64,000 bases of DNA, taken from Glandiceps talaboti. Its lineage: Eukaryota; Hemichordata; Enteropneusta; Spengelidae. A program made the translations under genes and the position numbers. Shown piece after piece: positions 46,130 through 62,850 of the stretch. The DNA lies in the NCBI RefSeq assembly GCF_964340395.1, contig NC_135559.1, positions 19,539,150 through 19,603,149 of the forward strand, given 5' to 3'. The notes beneath the pieces were generated by a model. That model saw only the letters and a program-made list of their open reading frames with translations, had not been told where the DNA came from and searched no databases. Numbering within the stretch: the stretch's first letter is position 1; every line of letters begins with the position of its first letter.

Positions 46130-46496
46130 TATTAACATACATATTCATTGGTTGCACACTGAATATTCATGACTCATAATTGCTGATATCATGTACCCTC
46201 ATGTTGGAATCGATATGCACAAAAAAGTGTATGAATGGATCGACAATAACACGAATGCAGTAAAGCACCAACATGATGGTTTTGGGGAAAGGAGGAAATC
46301 GTCAGCTGTGATCAACGATTGGCAGAATAGAATGACCTTTAACCATGTGAAGAATATCCAGAATTATGCTTTGTGTAGGGAATATATGAGTCAACTGCAG
46401 TACAATTTCGTTCAGATTGTATCTACGTATAGGAATGGAAACATTGGTTTACTGAACCCATTTGGAACCAAAATTAAAAACTATATAATCAACTAA
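46130..46496 (+). pseudogene. Sulfotransferase remnant: upstream flank fused to C-terminal codons
   Basis: 46130-46180 matches the upstream flank of copies 1 and 3 (ATTCATTGGTTGCACACT). From 46182 the sequence jumps straight to the C-terminal coding region, in frame: ADIMYPHVGID, KKVYEWIDNNTNA, then FGERRKSSAVINDWQNRM. The anchor and both PAPS-binding motifs are absent, so no enzyme can be made. One base is missing near the end (GGAACC against GGAAACC), shifting the tail to KIKNYIIN before TAA at 46494. The 3' flank (CTCTCCCCTTACGTCATAAT) matches that of copy 1 near 22525. Confidence 0.9.
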
Positions 46497-46519
46497 ATCC
46501 CTTTAGCTGAGGTCATTTA

Positions 46520-47629
<1,110 letters not shown>

Positions 47630-48122
47630 GTTTACCTTTTAGACAATGAAATATTTAGTTGTCTATCATCTGGATAGGCTGTTTTAAGTTATACTCCTGA
47701 AACGGTGTAAATTAGCAACTCCTAAAAAGCTACTATAAACGCAGTCGTTGCTTGGGATTGCACTGTGACACTTTTTATTTTGAAAAAGCTAATAAGGTTG
47801 TACCACTAGCAGCAGGACAGATATAAGGGATCACACATTGTCGAGATGTTGTAATGTCAAAAGGGATTGAAGTGTGGTAGAACGAATAACACATTGTGTA
47901 TTCATAGAGAATTAGACGATTTTGGCAAAAGGCAAGTATCAGGAATAAAGCACATTCAAAACATAGAGTATCACGCGTAATTGAATGTTCATGGACTCTG
48001 AGTTCATACTTAGCGATGACATTCCTACTCATAGAGTCAAAAAGATTCTTGGAAGCGAATCCTAAAGTTTCACCAAAGTCTATTCAGAGTCGTCAATGGA
48101 CTATTGTCCGAGACACGTGAAC
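47630..48122. other. Duplicated non-coding block
   Basis: 47640-47840 is the paralogue of 24680-24925. The rest shows no gene. Confidence 0.55.
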
Positions 48123-50766
<2,644 letters not shown>

Positions 50767-51225
50767 ACCATGGAACCATGACCCTGTCATGTATTCAGAG
50801 GGTCTTCACAATGTTGGCCCTGTCGAGTATTCACAGGGTCATCACAACGATGACCCTGTCATGTATTCACAGGGTCTTCACAGTGTTGACCCTGTCGAGT
50901 ATCCACAGGGTCATCACTGTGATGACCCTGTTATGTATTCAGAGGGTCCTCAAAGTGTTGGCCCTGTCGAGTATTCACAGGGTCATCACAAAGATGACCC
51001 TGTCATGTATTCACAGGGTAATCACAATGTTGACCCTGTCATGTATTCACAGGGTCTTCAAAGTGTTGGCCCTGTCATGTATTCACAGGGTCTTCAAAGT
51101 GTTGGCCCTGTCATGTATTCACAGGGTCATCATAGTGATGACCCTGTCATGTATTAGCAGGGTCTTCACAATGTTGACCCTGTCATGTATTCACAGGGTC
51201 TTCAAAGTGTTGGCCCTTCACAGTT
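50767..51225. repeat. 36-bp minisatellite with an inverted repeat in each unit
   Basis: About 12 units of the form CCCTGTCATGTATTCACAGG followed by GTCTTCACAATGTTGG. In each, GACCCTGT can pair with ACAGGGTC. Variation is confined to a few positions: CATG or CGAG, CTTC or CATC, AATG, AGTG or ACGA. The 36-bp period keeps two plus frames open (50778-51254 and 50789-51157), encoding 12-residue repeats. I regard these as non-coding. Confidence 0.95.
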
Positions 51226-51425
51226 TGCAGCCCATTCCATACTCAGAAAAGTAAAAAGTATACTTATTGTTTTATCAATTTGTCCTTAAAAATCAGAATA
51301 TATTACAGTTGTTGCAACGTAATTCACACTCACCATCATAAAATGGAAAATAGTTTCATGGTTTACTGTTATTCAAATATACATTTACAATCACAATGAA
51401 TACTTTGTCTAGTTTGACATTTCAG

Positions 51426-51785
51426 ATAATAATAATAATAATAATAATAACAATAATGCAAATTTATAATGTGCCTTTCCTCCGGAGAGCTCAAGGCACT
51501 CAATTATTACCCGTGGCAAGGATCAATGGCAGCAAAATGGCCTGTTATACTTCCTCAACTCCCTGGGGAGCATACAATCCATTGCAGCCTGTATAAGTGC
51601 ATAGGATTCAAGCATTCACATTGCAACCTCTATCCTACCAGGTCACCAATTATACAGCTGGGTTGACCGAGGCACAATCATGGTTCAAATCTTGCCCAAG
51701 GACTTTAACCATTCAAAAACATATGGCAGCAATGGGGCTCGAAGCCGTCCATGCTAACCATTCACCCGTCAAGACTCATGACAAT
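51426..51785 (-). mobile_element. tRNA-derived SINE, minus orientation
   Basis: Best-preserved minus copy. On the minus strand the head is ACGGGTGAATGGTTAGCATG followed by GGCTTCGAGCCCC (B box). The body has CCTTGGGCAAGATTTGAACC, CCAGCTGTATAATTGG and GCTGCAATGGATTGTATGC. The tail is a clean (ATT)n run at 51426-51451. Confidence 0.87.
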
Positions 51786-52350
51786 TTTAGAATCATGACC
51801 AAATTTCATTCCAGGACTTAGTTTTAGAAATTAAATATACTAAAATTACTTGCATCATCCATATGATAAGAACAGACAGGCATTTTACCTTGAATCAACC
51901 CACATGTATATGTCAGTTAGTGTTAGAACTTAGAGAATGTTTCCAAGCAACCTAAAGAAGACATTAATTTAAGTGCCACTGACATATATTGCTTACATTA
52001 TGTGAGGTACCCCATATGATTTTAAAAATTTAATGAGATCAATGAAACAATAAAATTTCTAGACAATTGTAGGTCCCTAATATTTGAGAGACATCTGACT
52101 TAAAATATCACATTTTTAAACCCTATTTTGCATATCACTTATGGGATCATCAAGTAATTAATATCTCTTGATCTGTACAACCTCAGAAACATCCCTCTGG
52201 AATTTTAGCCAAATAAACCAAACAATGTTGAGATTTTGACCAAAAAGACTTACTGTTACTTCCCATTTGCACATCACCGATAGGATCACCATGTCACAGG
52301 CAATCATTGTGTACACACCCCTATCAACATCTTCATCAAATTTCAGGCGA

Positions 52351-52524
52351 TTCCACCCAGTGGTTTTTGAGTTCAAATTGTTGCTTTTTTCACACATACA
52401 GAGAATGCTACTATGTTTACAGTTTTATAATATGAAAATCAAAATAAAAGCCTGGCAAACAAATGATACTAAATTAATTCCACCCAGTGGTTTTTGAGTT
52501 CAAGTTGTTGCTTTTTTCACACAT
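52351..52524. repeat. 80-bp insert flanked by 47-bp direct repeats
   Basis: TTCCACCCAGTGGTTTTTGA and its following 27 bases occur at 52351-52397 and again at 52478-52524. Between them, 52398-52477 is an almost exact copy (two differences) of 52776-52855. Confidence 0.9.
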
Positions 52525-53919
52525 TTTTTTATCCAAAATGCAGGCCTGCTGTGTGATAATTTGAATTGAAACACTTTCCCGGCTATATACCCGAAGTAAG
52601 ATCACTACTACCGGAGGAGGGGGGGGGGGGGTAATGATCAAGCAACTGATTCAACGGTTTTTGACTTTGTCATTAACACATACACCCACACAGACAGACA
52701 CTTCTCCATGCCTATAGCACTATTGAACTTTTTAGTTCAGCTGTGCTAAAACGTCACTAAAGCACCACCTCATCTACAGAGAATGCTACTATGTTTACAG
52801 TCTTATAATATGAAAATCAAAATGAAAGCCTGGCAAACAAATGATACTAAATTAATGAATTAAATCAGATAAAAGAACAAGGTACTTTCAGAGATCCAAC
52901 TCTCAATTAACTACTGATACATGTAGTCATACAAGGATGGCCAGCAAACAAGGTGCATATGAGCCGTTACACAGTGTTTCACGCTGTTGCGATCATCATG
53001 ATCAGACGACTAAAGGTATATTTCCAAATTGAAAGTGGCTGGTGAAAGAATCATATCCCAACACACATTATATTGCACATCATGATTACAGAATGTATTA
53101 CATCTCACCATGGAAAATCCATATTGTTAATGCTATGAACCAATAATATTATTTTAATAACACTGACAGATACAGCTTATTTTTCGCTTAAATTTGAGGA
53201 GTGACTTTGATTTATGATAAGGGATAGGCTGATATCTATTTATGTACATGTCAGTCAAACTAGTTACACCTACCTTGAGTGTAAAGTCTATTACAATACG
53301 TTTACCCATTGGTTGAAACTAAGTCATTCGCCATCTAATTGGAATTCAATTTTTTCCTAACTCGCACAAACCTGTTTGCAGTGTTAGACTTCATAAGGCT
53401 GAGTAGCGAAGATGGTGATGCGAATTCGCATCGACGGGGAGGTTTTCGAATTGAAAATGACACCAGTGCAGTTTGTTGGCTGGTAAAATGTTCGACACGA
53501 CATCCACTGCTGGTTGAAGAATATATGTAACGTTTTAAATCAGACAGGACATGTATCAGGAGGACGCCATTTCACATAGAACTTTTACAAGATGGAAAAC
53601 TTATGAAAAATATTATTAAACCAGTATCCTGACATCGTTTATTATACCCTAGGTGTGATTACCTCGTACTAAAAGTGGGCGGATTTCTATCGATTTGTTG
53701 TGCCACGTCATGCCCGATGATCGACTGGATATTAATGAAGACGTTGTCCGGTTCGCTTCCCTGTGATGTCTCTTTGATTCGAGCCTAGTGGCACAAATGT
53801 TGCAGTGTCTATACAGACATAAATGAGTGATTGGTATTCACCCTCTGAGCAAGCAGTAAACCCCCAAACCCCCCCCCCCCAATTTTAAAAATCAAATAGT
53901 TCTCCCCTTAACAAACAAA
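52525..53919. other. No gene recognised
   Basis: Contains the donor-like segment 52776-52855, a G-run (52617-52631), and a GAACT-TTTT-AGTTC hairpin near 52725. The open frame 53339-53530 is unsupported. Confidence 0.5.
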
Positions 53920-54084
53920 CAAACATATTCATTGGTTGCACACTAACTATTCCTAACTCCTAAGTGCGGATTACTTTTATCTTCGCTCAAAAACTAATCA
54001 GTTGTCAGCAAAACACAATAATGATATGTTTATCAAATTAAGTTAGGGGTTTGTGAGACCCACTGGCGCATGCATGCACACACA

Positions 54085-54140
<56 letters not shown>

Positions 54141-54739
54141 ACATCGCATCACCTAAACATAAGTACCGATTCCGGAGCAAAAAACAAACATTTTTGGTGC
54201 AGTTTGACATGACAGAACAGAGGATATTGCGATAGGAGATCATGATTACATACTAAACAGTACTGTGAACAGGTCATGCAGCACGTACATGGATAATTAT
54301 AAATATTCAAATTTAAAAATGTGTAAAGATTTATATACCAACCTGTATATCTGTCAACAATGAATACTTTTATGTTTCTGATACAGGGGTTACTGTGAAG
54401 AGTAGGAAGAATAATAGCTTACACACCAGAGCCCCAGCACATCAGGATTTCGGAGACATCCTTTTGGCATTGATCAAGTGGATTAAAATACAACAAATTT
54501 GAACAAGGAGTGAAGAAATCTACTTATATCAGGGCGTTCAAACCATCATCAGACAGAGAAGCAGGACGACGCTAACTTCCTGGCATCATTGACCCTTACT
54601 AGTCACGTGTTCTAAATAGTGAGTCAATCTGTTCACAGAGACAAGCGTATTTTGGACAGTTTAAGGTACCAATTTTAAGTTAATGGTTTACCAATAAAGG
54701 TGAAATATCACCAGAAGAATTTTATAGAATATTAAGTGT
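53920..54739 (+). promoter_or_regulatory. Conserved 5' flank of sulfotransferase copy 3
   Basis: Collinear with 20003-20891: CATTGGTTGCACACTAAC, the (CA)n tract at 54076-54139, CGCATCACCTAAACATAAGT, the acceptor-like CTGATACAG ending at 54386, AGTCACGTGTTCTAAATAGT, and the ATG context. Similarity with copy 1 is stronger here than either shows with copy 2. Confidence 0.5.
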
Positions 54740-55912
54740 GTGTACAAAATGAAACTTAAGAATAGATTGCTAAAACTTTTTCTCTTCTTATCTGTCATCT
54801 TTATCGCATATTGGATAATTTTCCGTTCCAGTGATGGAACAAAAACAAAGTATCAACGCAAATGGCTCCAGCTGTTCCACGAATGCAATGACCAAGATAT
54901 AACCCAGGTAAAGGTCAAGCGATATGGCACACGAAATATAAGTCAAAGTGGTGCAAACGTTCTAATCATCGCTGGAATGCGTACTGGTTCTACTTTTGTG
55001 GGAAACTTCTTTCGTTCAAATCCGAAGTTTTTCTATCTATTCGAACCTTTATTAGGCTTCAAAGACATCGGAACATGGCCTCGCATTTCTGTAGACGGAG
55101 TGAACACGTTGGGCATGATGTATACGTGTGACTTTAGTGGCTATACAAAACATTGGAACTACTATTTCAACTGGCTCTCGCCAAAGTCTAGAGTCAACAG
55201 GTCGATCGAACACTGCCACTCTTTAGGCTATAGCAATGCTGGAAGTTGTTGTAAAAAAGCGCAACACAGGGCTGCTAAAATAATCCGTCTGCTGGATGTC
55301 AGAGATCTTATTCCGTTAATGGAAAATCCAGATATCAATCTAAAAGTTATCAACCTGGTCCGTGATCCAAGATCAATGATGTCATCGTTGATGCCGGTTT
55401 ACTACTCCAATTGGCTTTTTAACAAAAAACAGAATAACAAGATACGAAATGTTGGTGACCTAAACGAGTACCTAACTGATATTTTGAAACAGTACTGTGA
55501 ACAGATGCATAGAAATTATATTTTACTAAATGCAAACACTACAGTGACACATGCTTGGAAAGAAAATTTTATAGTATTACGTTTCGAAGATATTGCACTA
55601 AATCCGAAAAAATATGCTGATATCATGTACTCTCATGTTGAAATCGATATTGACAAAAAAGTGTATGAATGGATCGACAATAACACAAATGCTGCACAGC
55701 ATCAACATGGTGGTTTTGGAACAGCAAAGAAATCGTCAGCTGTGATCAACGATTGGCAGAATCGAATGACCTTTAACCTTGTGAAGAAGATCCAGGACTA
55801 TGCTGTGTGTCGGGAATATATGAATCAACTTCAGTACAAGTTCGTTCAGAATGAATATATGTTGAAGAATCGAAACATCCGTTTACTGAACCCACTTGGC
55901 ACCCAAAATTAA
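54740..55912 (+). CDS. Carbohydrate 6-O-sulfotransferase-like protein, intact copy 3
   Basis: 390 residues, single coding exon, same family and predicted Golgi topology as copy 2. Anchor at about 10-29 (LLKLFLFLSVIFIAYWII). The 5'-phosphosulfate loop is GMRTGSTF with R81; note Thr in place of Ser at the last hydroxyl. The 3'-phosphate site is LVRDPRSMMSS with R208. Conserved FEDIALNPKKYADIMYSHVE and SSAVINDWQNRM follow. The central variable loop (SPKSRVNRSIEHCHSLGYSN) resembles copy 2, not copy 1. The C-terminal end is the most distinct of the three. The ATG is supported by alignment of the anchor across copies. Acceptor glycan unknown. Confidence 0.93.
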   Translation: MYKMKLKNRLLKLFLFLSVIFIAYWIIFRSSDGTKTKYQRKWLQLFHECNDQDITQVKVKRYGTRNISQSGANVLIIAGMRTGSTFVGNFFRSNPKFFYLFEPLLGFKDIGTWPRISVDGVNTLGMMYTCDFSGYTKHWNYYFNWLSPKSRVNRSIEHCHSLGYSNAGSCCKKAQHRAAKIIRLLDVRDLIPLMENPDINLKVINLVRDPRSMMSSLMPVYYSNWLFNKKQNNKIRNVGDLNEYLTDILKQYCEQMHRNYILLNANTTVTHAWKENFIVLRFEDIALNPKKYADIMYSHVEIDIDKKVYEWIDNNTNAAQHQHGGFGTAKKSSAVINDWQNRMTFNLVKKIQDYAVCREYMNQLQYKFVQNEYMLKNRNIRLLNPLGTQN

Positions 55913-57034
55913 AAAAGAGTAAAAACCCTTTAGATGACTTCATAATTCGTGGATGTGATAATCAGATCGTTTTGTTTTATTTTGATGTATTTGTTTTTTA
56001 TATTAGCTTAATGTCATTCCGGGGATTAAATTGTCCATAATGTATGGAATCTTCAGTAATTACTGGGGGGGGGGGGGGGGGTCAGGACTAGGATGTTCCG
56101 TAAAGTATTACGTATCCCCCAGTTCTGTCTTGCTAAATGGTAACATGACCCTCCCCTTGTTGAAATAATTTCAAAATATTGTTTTAAAAGGGCTGTCAGA
56201 CATGAAAGAGAATGCTAGTCCAGAATCAATTGTTTAAAGTCTCCCTCGCAAGCTTCAAATTTCATATAGTTTCATATAATTAATCTTCTATTTAGAAGGT
56301 GAATAATTTATAAAAGCTTTAGCTCAGAATTTTGCATTCCAACAGTGTGTGTAGGAACAGAAATCTAATTAAGGGAGGCATTCCGTTTAAATCTGGTTAA
56401 TTGATGAAATATTTATCTGGTTAATTGATCACGATGAAAGACAGTCAGCCTTTATAACAGGACGTTATCTAGGAAACTGTATTAGAGTCACTCAAGATAT
56501 CATTAACTATACAAAATTAGGACGTGCCCGTATGGTAATAGATACCAGCAGTGTAGAATGGGCGTTTATCTCTAAATATTTGACTACATTTAACTTTGGT
56601 ACTTTAGTTCACACTTTTAACAATGTTCTTAGTAGTTGCGTTATGAATCCTGGACTAACTATATCAAAAGGGGTGAATCCTTTGTCACCAGATCTGTTCA
56701 TTCTTTGTTTAGAATTGTGGTTGCAATAGCTTAAAATGATAAAGGGTATCAACATTTTGGGTGAGAAAGTTAGTAATTCTGCTTTTGGTTTATTACATTC
56801 TTCCTGGCAGATGGGAAATCTGTACATGAACCTCCCTTTTCTCCTCATGAGTGTTCAATTTTGCTTCTATATCTGGTCTCTTTTTAACTCATTATAAAAC
56901 AGAAGCAATGTGATTGGGCAAATGGCGACATAGACTAGAGGAGCCATTTGGTATATCAGCTGGCCACAATCTCCACAACCTCCTCTAAACATCGTAGGAA
57001 TATTTTTCTCTTACAACTCAGAGCGTGCCTAAAA
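55913..57034. other. No gene recognised
   Basis: Contains a G-run at 56065-56081. The open frame 56532-56729 has no recognisable features. Confidence 0.5.
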
Positions 57035-57720
57035 TTGCCGTTATTTCCCCCGATTTTTCTTTGCTTTTATTGGTGCTGGTATAATTATGTTATTCTCCAT
57101 TGTAGTTCTTCATTCAGCAGGAAATACTCGAGACCTAAGGGTTGTCATTACTCGTCTACGACTCGTAGTACAATGACCACTTAGGTCACTCGTGTTTTCC
57201 TTGGCAGAACGAAGAAATATTTTGGGGAATATTATCTAAATACAATAAACACACATTTGTTATCAGATTTAGATGCATCAACAAACTACTCAATCAAACA
57301 TGTATAGCAATAATCAGGACACTGCATAATAAAAACATATGGCACGTAGTTGTTTAATTTCCAGATATGTCTCGTTTTATATTTCACACACGTCTCTCTG
57401 TTGTACAGGACATAAAGACTTAATTGTAATTTTGTACACCCTGAAAAGTATTGAATAACATGGGGGGGGGGGGTAAAACGAGTCCGTGTAGTTGTACAAT
57501 AAAATATATACCACAATTAGATGTTATTCCCAATTTCTTCGTTCAGCAAATGAAAATATGAGTGAACTATGGAGCCGTTTTCACTACGAGTCGCTAGAAA
57601 AGTAGTGACAACCCTTAGGTCACGAGTATATTCCGGCTGAAAGAAGACAAATATTGAAGAATAACATAATTATATCAGTGCCAGTAATATCAAAGAATAC
57701 TCGGGGAAAATAATGGCAAT
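57035..57720. mobile_element. Nested foldback with ~145-bp outer arms
   Basis: The left arm (57035-57180) and right arm (57570-57720) are inverted copies sharing ATAATTATGTTATTCT, TTCAGC(A/C)GGAA and GACCTAAGGGTTGTCA. Within the left part, 57108-57215 folds on itself (GACCTAAGGGTTGTCATT with AATGACCACTTAGGTC). A related small hairpin is at 62736-62850. No transposase. Confidence 0.75.
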
Positions 57721-60479
57721 GTTGAACGTTTTGACTCATATTTTGAACACACAGCATAACCAGTGACGTGGACACCAGTTGTCTTGACAAAGACGTGCTT
57801 TGTCGTGACGTAGAACGACCAGAATATATCTTCCATATTTTTATTCCAGTTGGCTTTTACATGGTATAATAAATAATATTCGGGTCCATACCTTAAAATC
57901 AGTGCCCAATTTGATCGTTTTTTCTAAGACAACATCCACCTCTAATTAACATGTACAACGTCTAATTATAGGTACTTTAACATTTTTTTTCAGAAAAAAT
58001 AATAAGACTGGGTTAGATCTAATACAACTGTAAACACCAGTGGAAATGATAAGGTCAAATACGTTTTCGAAATACATAAAAAGGAGAGTATGACATTAAA
58101 ATCAACTGTATTGAATTAGGCCTGGTCTGTATTTTTTTTATATTTGAAACTATATCTGTGCCAACATAATTCGCTTGTACAGTATACATATACAAGTATA
58201 TACTTGTTCATAACATTACTTTTTGTTTACGGTCCTACATTTATGTATTTGTAGTAATTGTAGAATCACCACTGCTGTAAAAATAGTGTATTGAGTGGTC
58301 AGTATACATTTAAAGCCATCCGTCATCCTTTCATAATATCGAACTATTTGTTAACACGAACAATACAATGTGGTTATTAATAAATGGTATGAATAGACTT
58401 GTGTGTTGTTTCTGCGTTATACAGACCAACACTCATGTGAATAAAACCATGTATATGCATACCAACATCACAAGTTATCAATTTATCACAAAAAATTACA
58501 TTTGCTAACATGCAATCTGTAAATATGCTCAATACGAAATCATTGAAGTTATTGCTCGACATACAAGTGTCACTCATTGCTACACAGCATGGTGATACCA
58601 GGACATCACATTTTTAGACAAGTCAAATGTGCCCTATAGGAAATTCATGGCATTATAATATTTCAACTATTTTGTGAGCAGATCGATATTTATTTTCTTC
58701 TATAAGGCTGACTATGAATCAGCAATGAACCAAATTAAGTGCGGGCTGTAAAGGGACATTACATGGAAATTCAAGTCATGTTAATTATCTGAAGAAAACT
58801 ACTGACGCCATTAAAATCATCAAATTCAGGAGTAATCTTTTTTTCAGCAGAAGTCTGTTTCTACTACACTGCACAAGAATAGCAATGCTTATCACTTGTA
58901 GTTCGGGTAAGGGATCCTGTTGTGTCTGTCGTGTCTCTTTTAATTTTAGTGTTGAAACGTGTCCTTGTTCATGTAAAAAAAAAATCCATGTCCCATGAGT
59001 GAAACACCAAGACAATTTCGATTTCCATGTAACATTTTTCATTTCACATCAGAACGTTTACTGTATAATTACCCACAATGCTGTTTGAAATTTTAACAAA
59101 ATATATACTGTAGTCTCCAAAACCAATATCCCTGGGTTTTTGCCTTGTATGTGTTTTTTACACATTTAATGTACAAGGATTATTAATGCCTTCCTGTGCC
59201 GAGCCTGTTAAAAACTATGAATCAAAAGTGCATTTATGTTACTGAACATGTGTAACGAGTTCACAACCCGTCAAGCTGTACCTTCTCTTTAAAATCCGTG
59301 TAATCGCGTGTTTGTTCATAAGCGCTATTTATTCCTAATTGACATATTACTTCAAACAGAATCCCCTTTCATTAGATATCTTCTGCAACATCATCATAAC
59401 ATTTCATCATAGACAGTGCCATGGAAGAAGGCTGCATGTGTCCGAACATTTAACCACATGAAATCCAATTATTATACGAACAAAATGTTTCAAATCATTT
59501 TCACTCAGTATAAAAGAAAGCAATCACCACAAGCAAACTTTCTAATAGATCTACCCAAACAGAGACAGTATTAAAAATAGAATAATGATATTCGTATTAA
59601 AGCTTTGGAATGTTCATTTTCATAAATAAGCTATTCTGATACTTGCTGACAGTTATTTATCTCATGTTTCAAGCCTTACTAAATATCAAATTTTCAAAGT
59701 TTGACATATTTATTTAAAACATTTACCTTTACATATCCCCATTCTTGTTTTTGAGAATGAAGACTGTATCGGGAGTTTTAGTGTAAAACTATTTTCTAGC
59801 TGATTGTATTCAACATGAAATGAAACCTATGCCTGTAATGAAAATACAGCTAAAATGATGTTGGTTTAGTTTTTCACTCATCTGACATGACATTTTTAAA
59901 CACACATACACACAGACAACTTCTAATGTGGCCTTTCTAGTTCTAATGTAGTCAATTTCTAAACTATCGTTTGAGATAAAATGTAGCAATGTTAGTAAGA
60001 TGTTTGTCGAGCCAGACGACGTTTTGTTTTCAGGTCACGTGATTTATAATTATCAGGCATCATTTCTGTATCATCATTTCTGTAAAGTTTTCAGAATTTC
60101 TCGGAGAATTTCTTGAAGCCACACACCCTTGGAAGTCAATTGCAAATTTCTTCCAACGGCATATTTGTGGAAAATTTATTTTGCATTGTAATTTTTAGGG
60201 TTGATGTATTACTGATTGCATTGTCTTACCAAGCTTTTACAAAGCAATGCTAGAATGTGGGAGTGAAATTAACCCTTGCAACCTTTATTCTTGTACAGCA
60301 CATCAAGTGATTTGGAATAATTCAGAAATTCTTGTCAACAAAAAGAAGTTTTCGACTATTTGTTTGCCTGCCTAGCCAAAAATGTTGCTTTCTTTGCAAA
60401 ATATAGTACTGGCATTTGACTGTTGCTAAGGGCATGGTTATAGTAGTTGACTATAATCATGGGTTTTCAATGACTAAGC
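57721..60479. other. No gene recognised
   Basis: Mostly unique AT-rich sequence with no repeat match elsewhere in the window and no ORF above 85 codons. A promoterless spacer or a distant intron are both possible. Confidence 0.45.
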
Positions 60480-61570
60480 AATGGTTAGCCCCCCCCCCCC
60501 CAATAATCTTCCTTATAGATATTGACATGGTTCTTTTATGTAGTTCTATAATTTATAAACACGCTTATATGTTTCATACAAATAACATGCATTTTACATA
60601 TTCACCTGTGTTTAGCAACGGCAATAAAGTAGGAAATATGCAACAAACAATATTGTTGACAAATCCAATATGGCGTCATTGAAAAGCGCCCTCACATCTC
60701 GAAAATTAGAAAGATAGTTGGCTTCCTTCGGAGACAATCAAGTACTAGAAGGCCTAGCTTAACATCCTTCTCCTATTTTGTCACTTTGATATTTGTTCAT
60801 TGTATATTATTCATGAAATATTTAAGGACATTACCTTATTAGTGTGAGAAGTGTAAACTGTGAAAAAAATGCACCAAGAGCCACTTTTTCATTGAAATAA
60901 ATATAAATATTTATTTATTGTAATTAAAATAAAAGTACAAATTCAAAAATGAAGTAAAGTATAGTTATGTTGTTCTGTCAGATAAAATACAAATGTACGC
61001 CTCACACTTCCAATATTTTGTTGCCATGGCAACCTCATATCAGAATACATTGCATCTATAACAATGCTATAACTCAAATGTATTCATAGGAATTCAACTT
61101 CTTGATCATAGAAAGATTTTTAAACATTTCTTTCTCATTTGATTACTCTCAACATGTCTTAATTAATCTTTTCTCTGTCAACAATATTACATTTTAACCT
61201 TGATGACAATGATGATAGAAAGAGGTCAAACTTGTCAGATAAAATACAAATATACGCCTCAGACTTTCAATATTTTGTAGCCATGGCAACTATATATCAG
61301 AATGCATTGCATCTATAACAATGCAATAACTTTAACTTATTCATAATGCACGTTCTCGTATTTAATTTAGAGAACATTAGACCGGCACATAAGAAATAAT
61401 ATTAAAATGATTATCATGATATAGTGAAGATACTATCTAAACAATATTTTGATTGACTTTCATGTGTTGGTAAGTATACACTGTACAAACCAAAGGAGAG
61501 AAAAAGAATCAATTTCAAATAAAAATAAATACCCACCATAATAATTACAATATCCGATTGTTGCTGTAAA
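60480..61570. repeat. Dispersed repeat B, copy 2
   Basis: Partner of 4560-5960; its first 120 bp also match 37610-37740. Internally, GTCAGATAAAATACAAAT followed by TTGCCATGGCAAC occurs twice (about 60980 and 61235), so a ~250-bp unit is itself duplicated. Confidence 0.75.
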
Positions 61571-62735
61571 TAGAACAAATATGGTAGTCAAAATTTGTGA
61601 GATCAATAAAATAATATGTTATATTAGATATGGAGATAAAACAATATCAAACCAAAACAAAATACCCTCCATGCAATCAACATCAAGACTGATTTTTGTG
61701 AAAAGAAAAAAAAGAAAACCATATTATTTTAAGATCTTTAAAGGTAACATGCATTTACATTTATCCATTTAAATGACACCATTGTCAATTTATGATGTAC
61801 AACAATGTTCGACCAACTGTATCTCTTAGCCTATCTCAAACTGTGCTACAACTACATGTACCTACTATAGCAGCATGTTTCTCTATTGATCACATGCAGT
61901 AAGAGACATTGAATACTTACCAATATCTCACCCAATTCTAAAGCACGTTTTTTTGTGAGCAAGATTTTCAATTTCTGTAACATTGTGAGAGACATCATGT
62001 GATACATGGTTAGCAGAAATGAAATATTTGAGTTTTGCAGGCAAGACAATGCAGCCCAAGAGGACAGTGACCTCATCTGGTGATCGCAAGTTTGTGATAA
62101 GCAAGTTGACAACTTAAAATACCTTATGGCAATGAAATTGTGCTTTACATACGCTATTTAAATGCACATTAAAGAGTGGCTGTCTCACACAGTTATGAAA
62201 TTACATGGCATGCTTAAGCTCACTGCCTGCTGCTACAAACTGTGAGTGACTCTCTTTCACATCTTCCAGTGTTCTGGGGTCTGTCTTCTTTTGGAAGTCT
62301 TGCTAGTTCATTTGTAAACAAACACCATAAGCAATATTATTTGCCTAAATTAAGAGCAGGACAATTTAACAGTGCAAGACATGTGATGCAGTAAAAGCGA
62401 TTTACATGTATTTACATGTACAACATGTAACAAATCATGAATCTAAAGAGTTTTCACATCACTAATACAGAATGAGGTGTTCATCCAGGAAATTCAATAT
62501 TGCTAGAAATGATGTTTGTGTAGGGAACATGAAATGGCAATATTAAGAACTGTAAAATTCATCACCTTTTTATTGGCAATAGTATTCTTTGCAAAGTAAG
62601 TTGTTACTGTATCGAATTACCGACAGTTATAAAGGCCTGGCACAATCTGATGTAAACATTATTATGCAATTAATTACAGTTTATTGTGAGTTTTATCACC
62701 TACAATAGAAATTATTATGAATCAATCATTTCAAA
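61571..62735. other. No gene recognised
   Basis: AT-rich, with short unsupported open frames on both strands. Confidence 0.45.
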
Positions 62736-62850
62736 CTTCATTCAGCAGGAAAATACTTGTGACCTAAGGCGTGTCACTACATGTACTTGTGTATCGACTT
62801 ATTCACAAAGACCCCTTAGGTCACTCGTATTTTCCCTCACTGAACGAAGA
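62736..62850. mobile_element. Small foldback element
   Basis: TTCAGCAGGAAAATACTTGT then GACCTAAGGCGTGTC pairs with GACCCCTTAGGTCACTCG then TATTTTCCC. Relative of 57108-57215. Confidence 0.7.

Noticed and set aside
50778-51254. 158-residue protein with 12-residue repeats
   Set aside because: The 36-bp minisatellite is open in two plus frames because of its period. No start context, signal or flanking coding sequence supports a gene.
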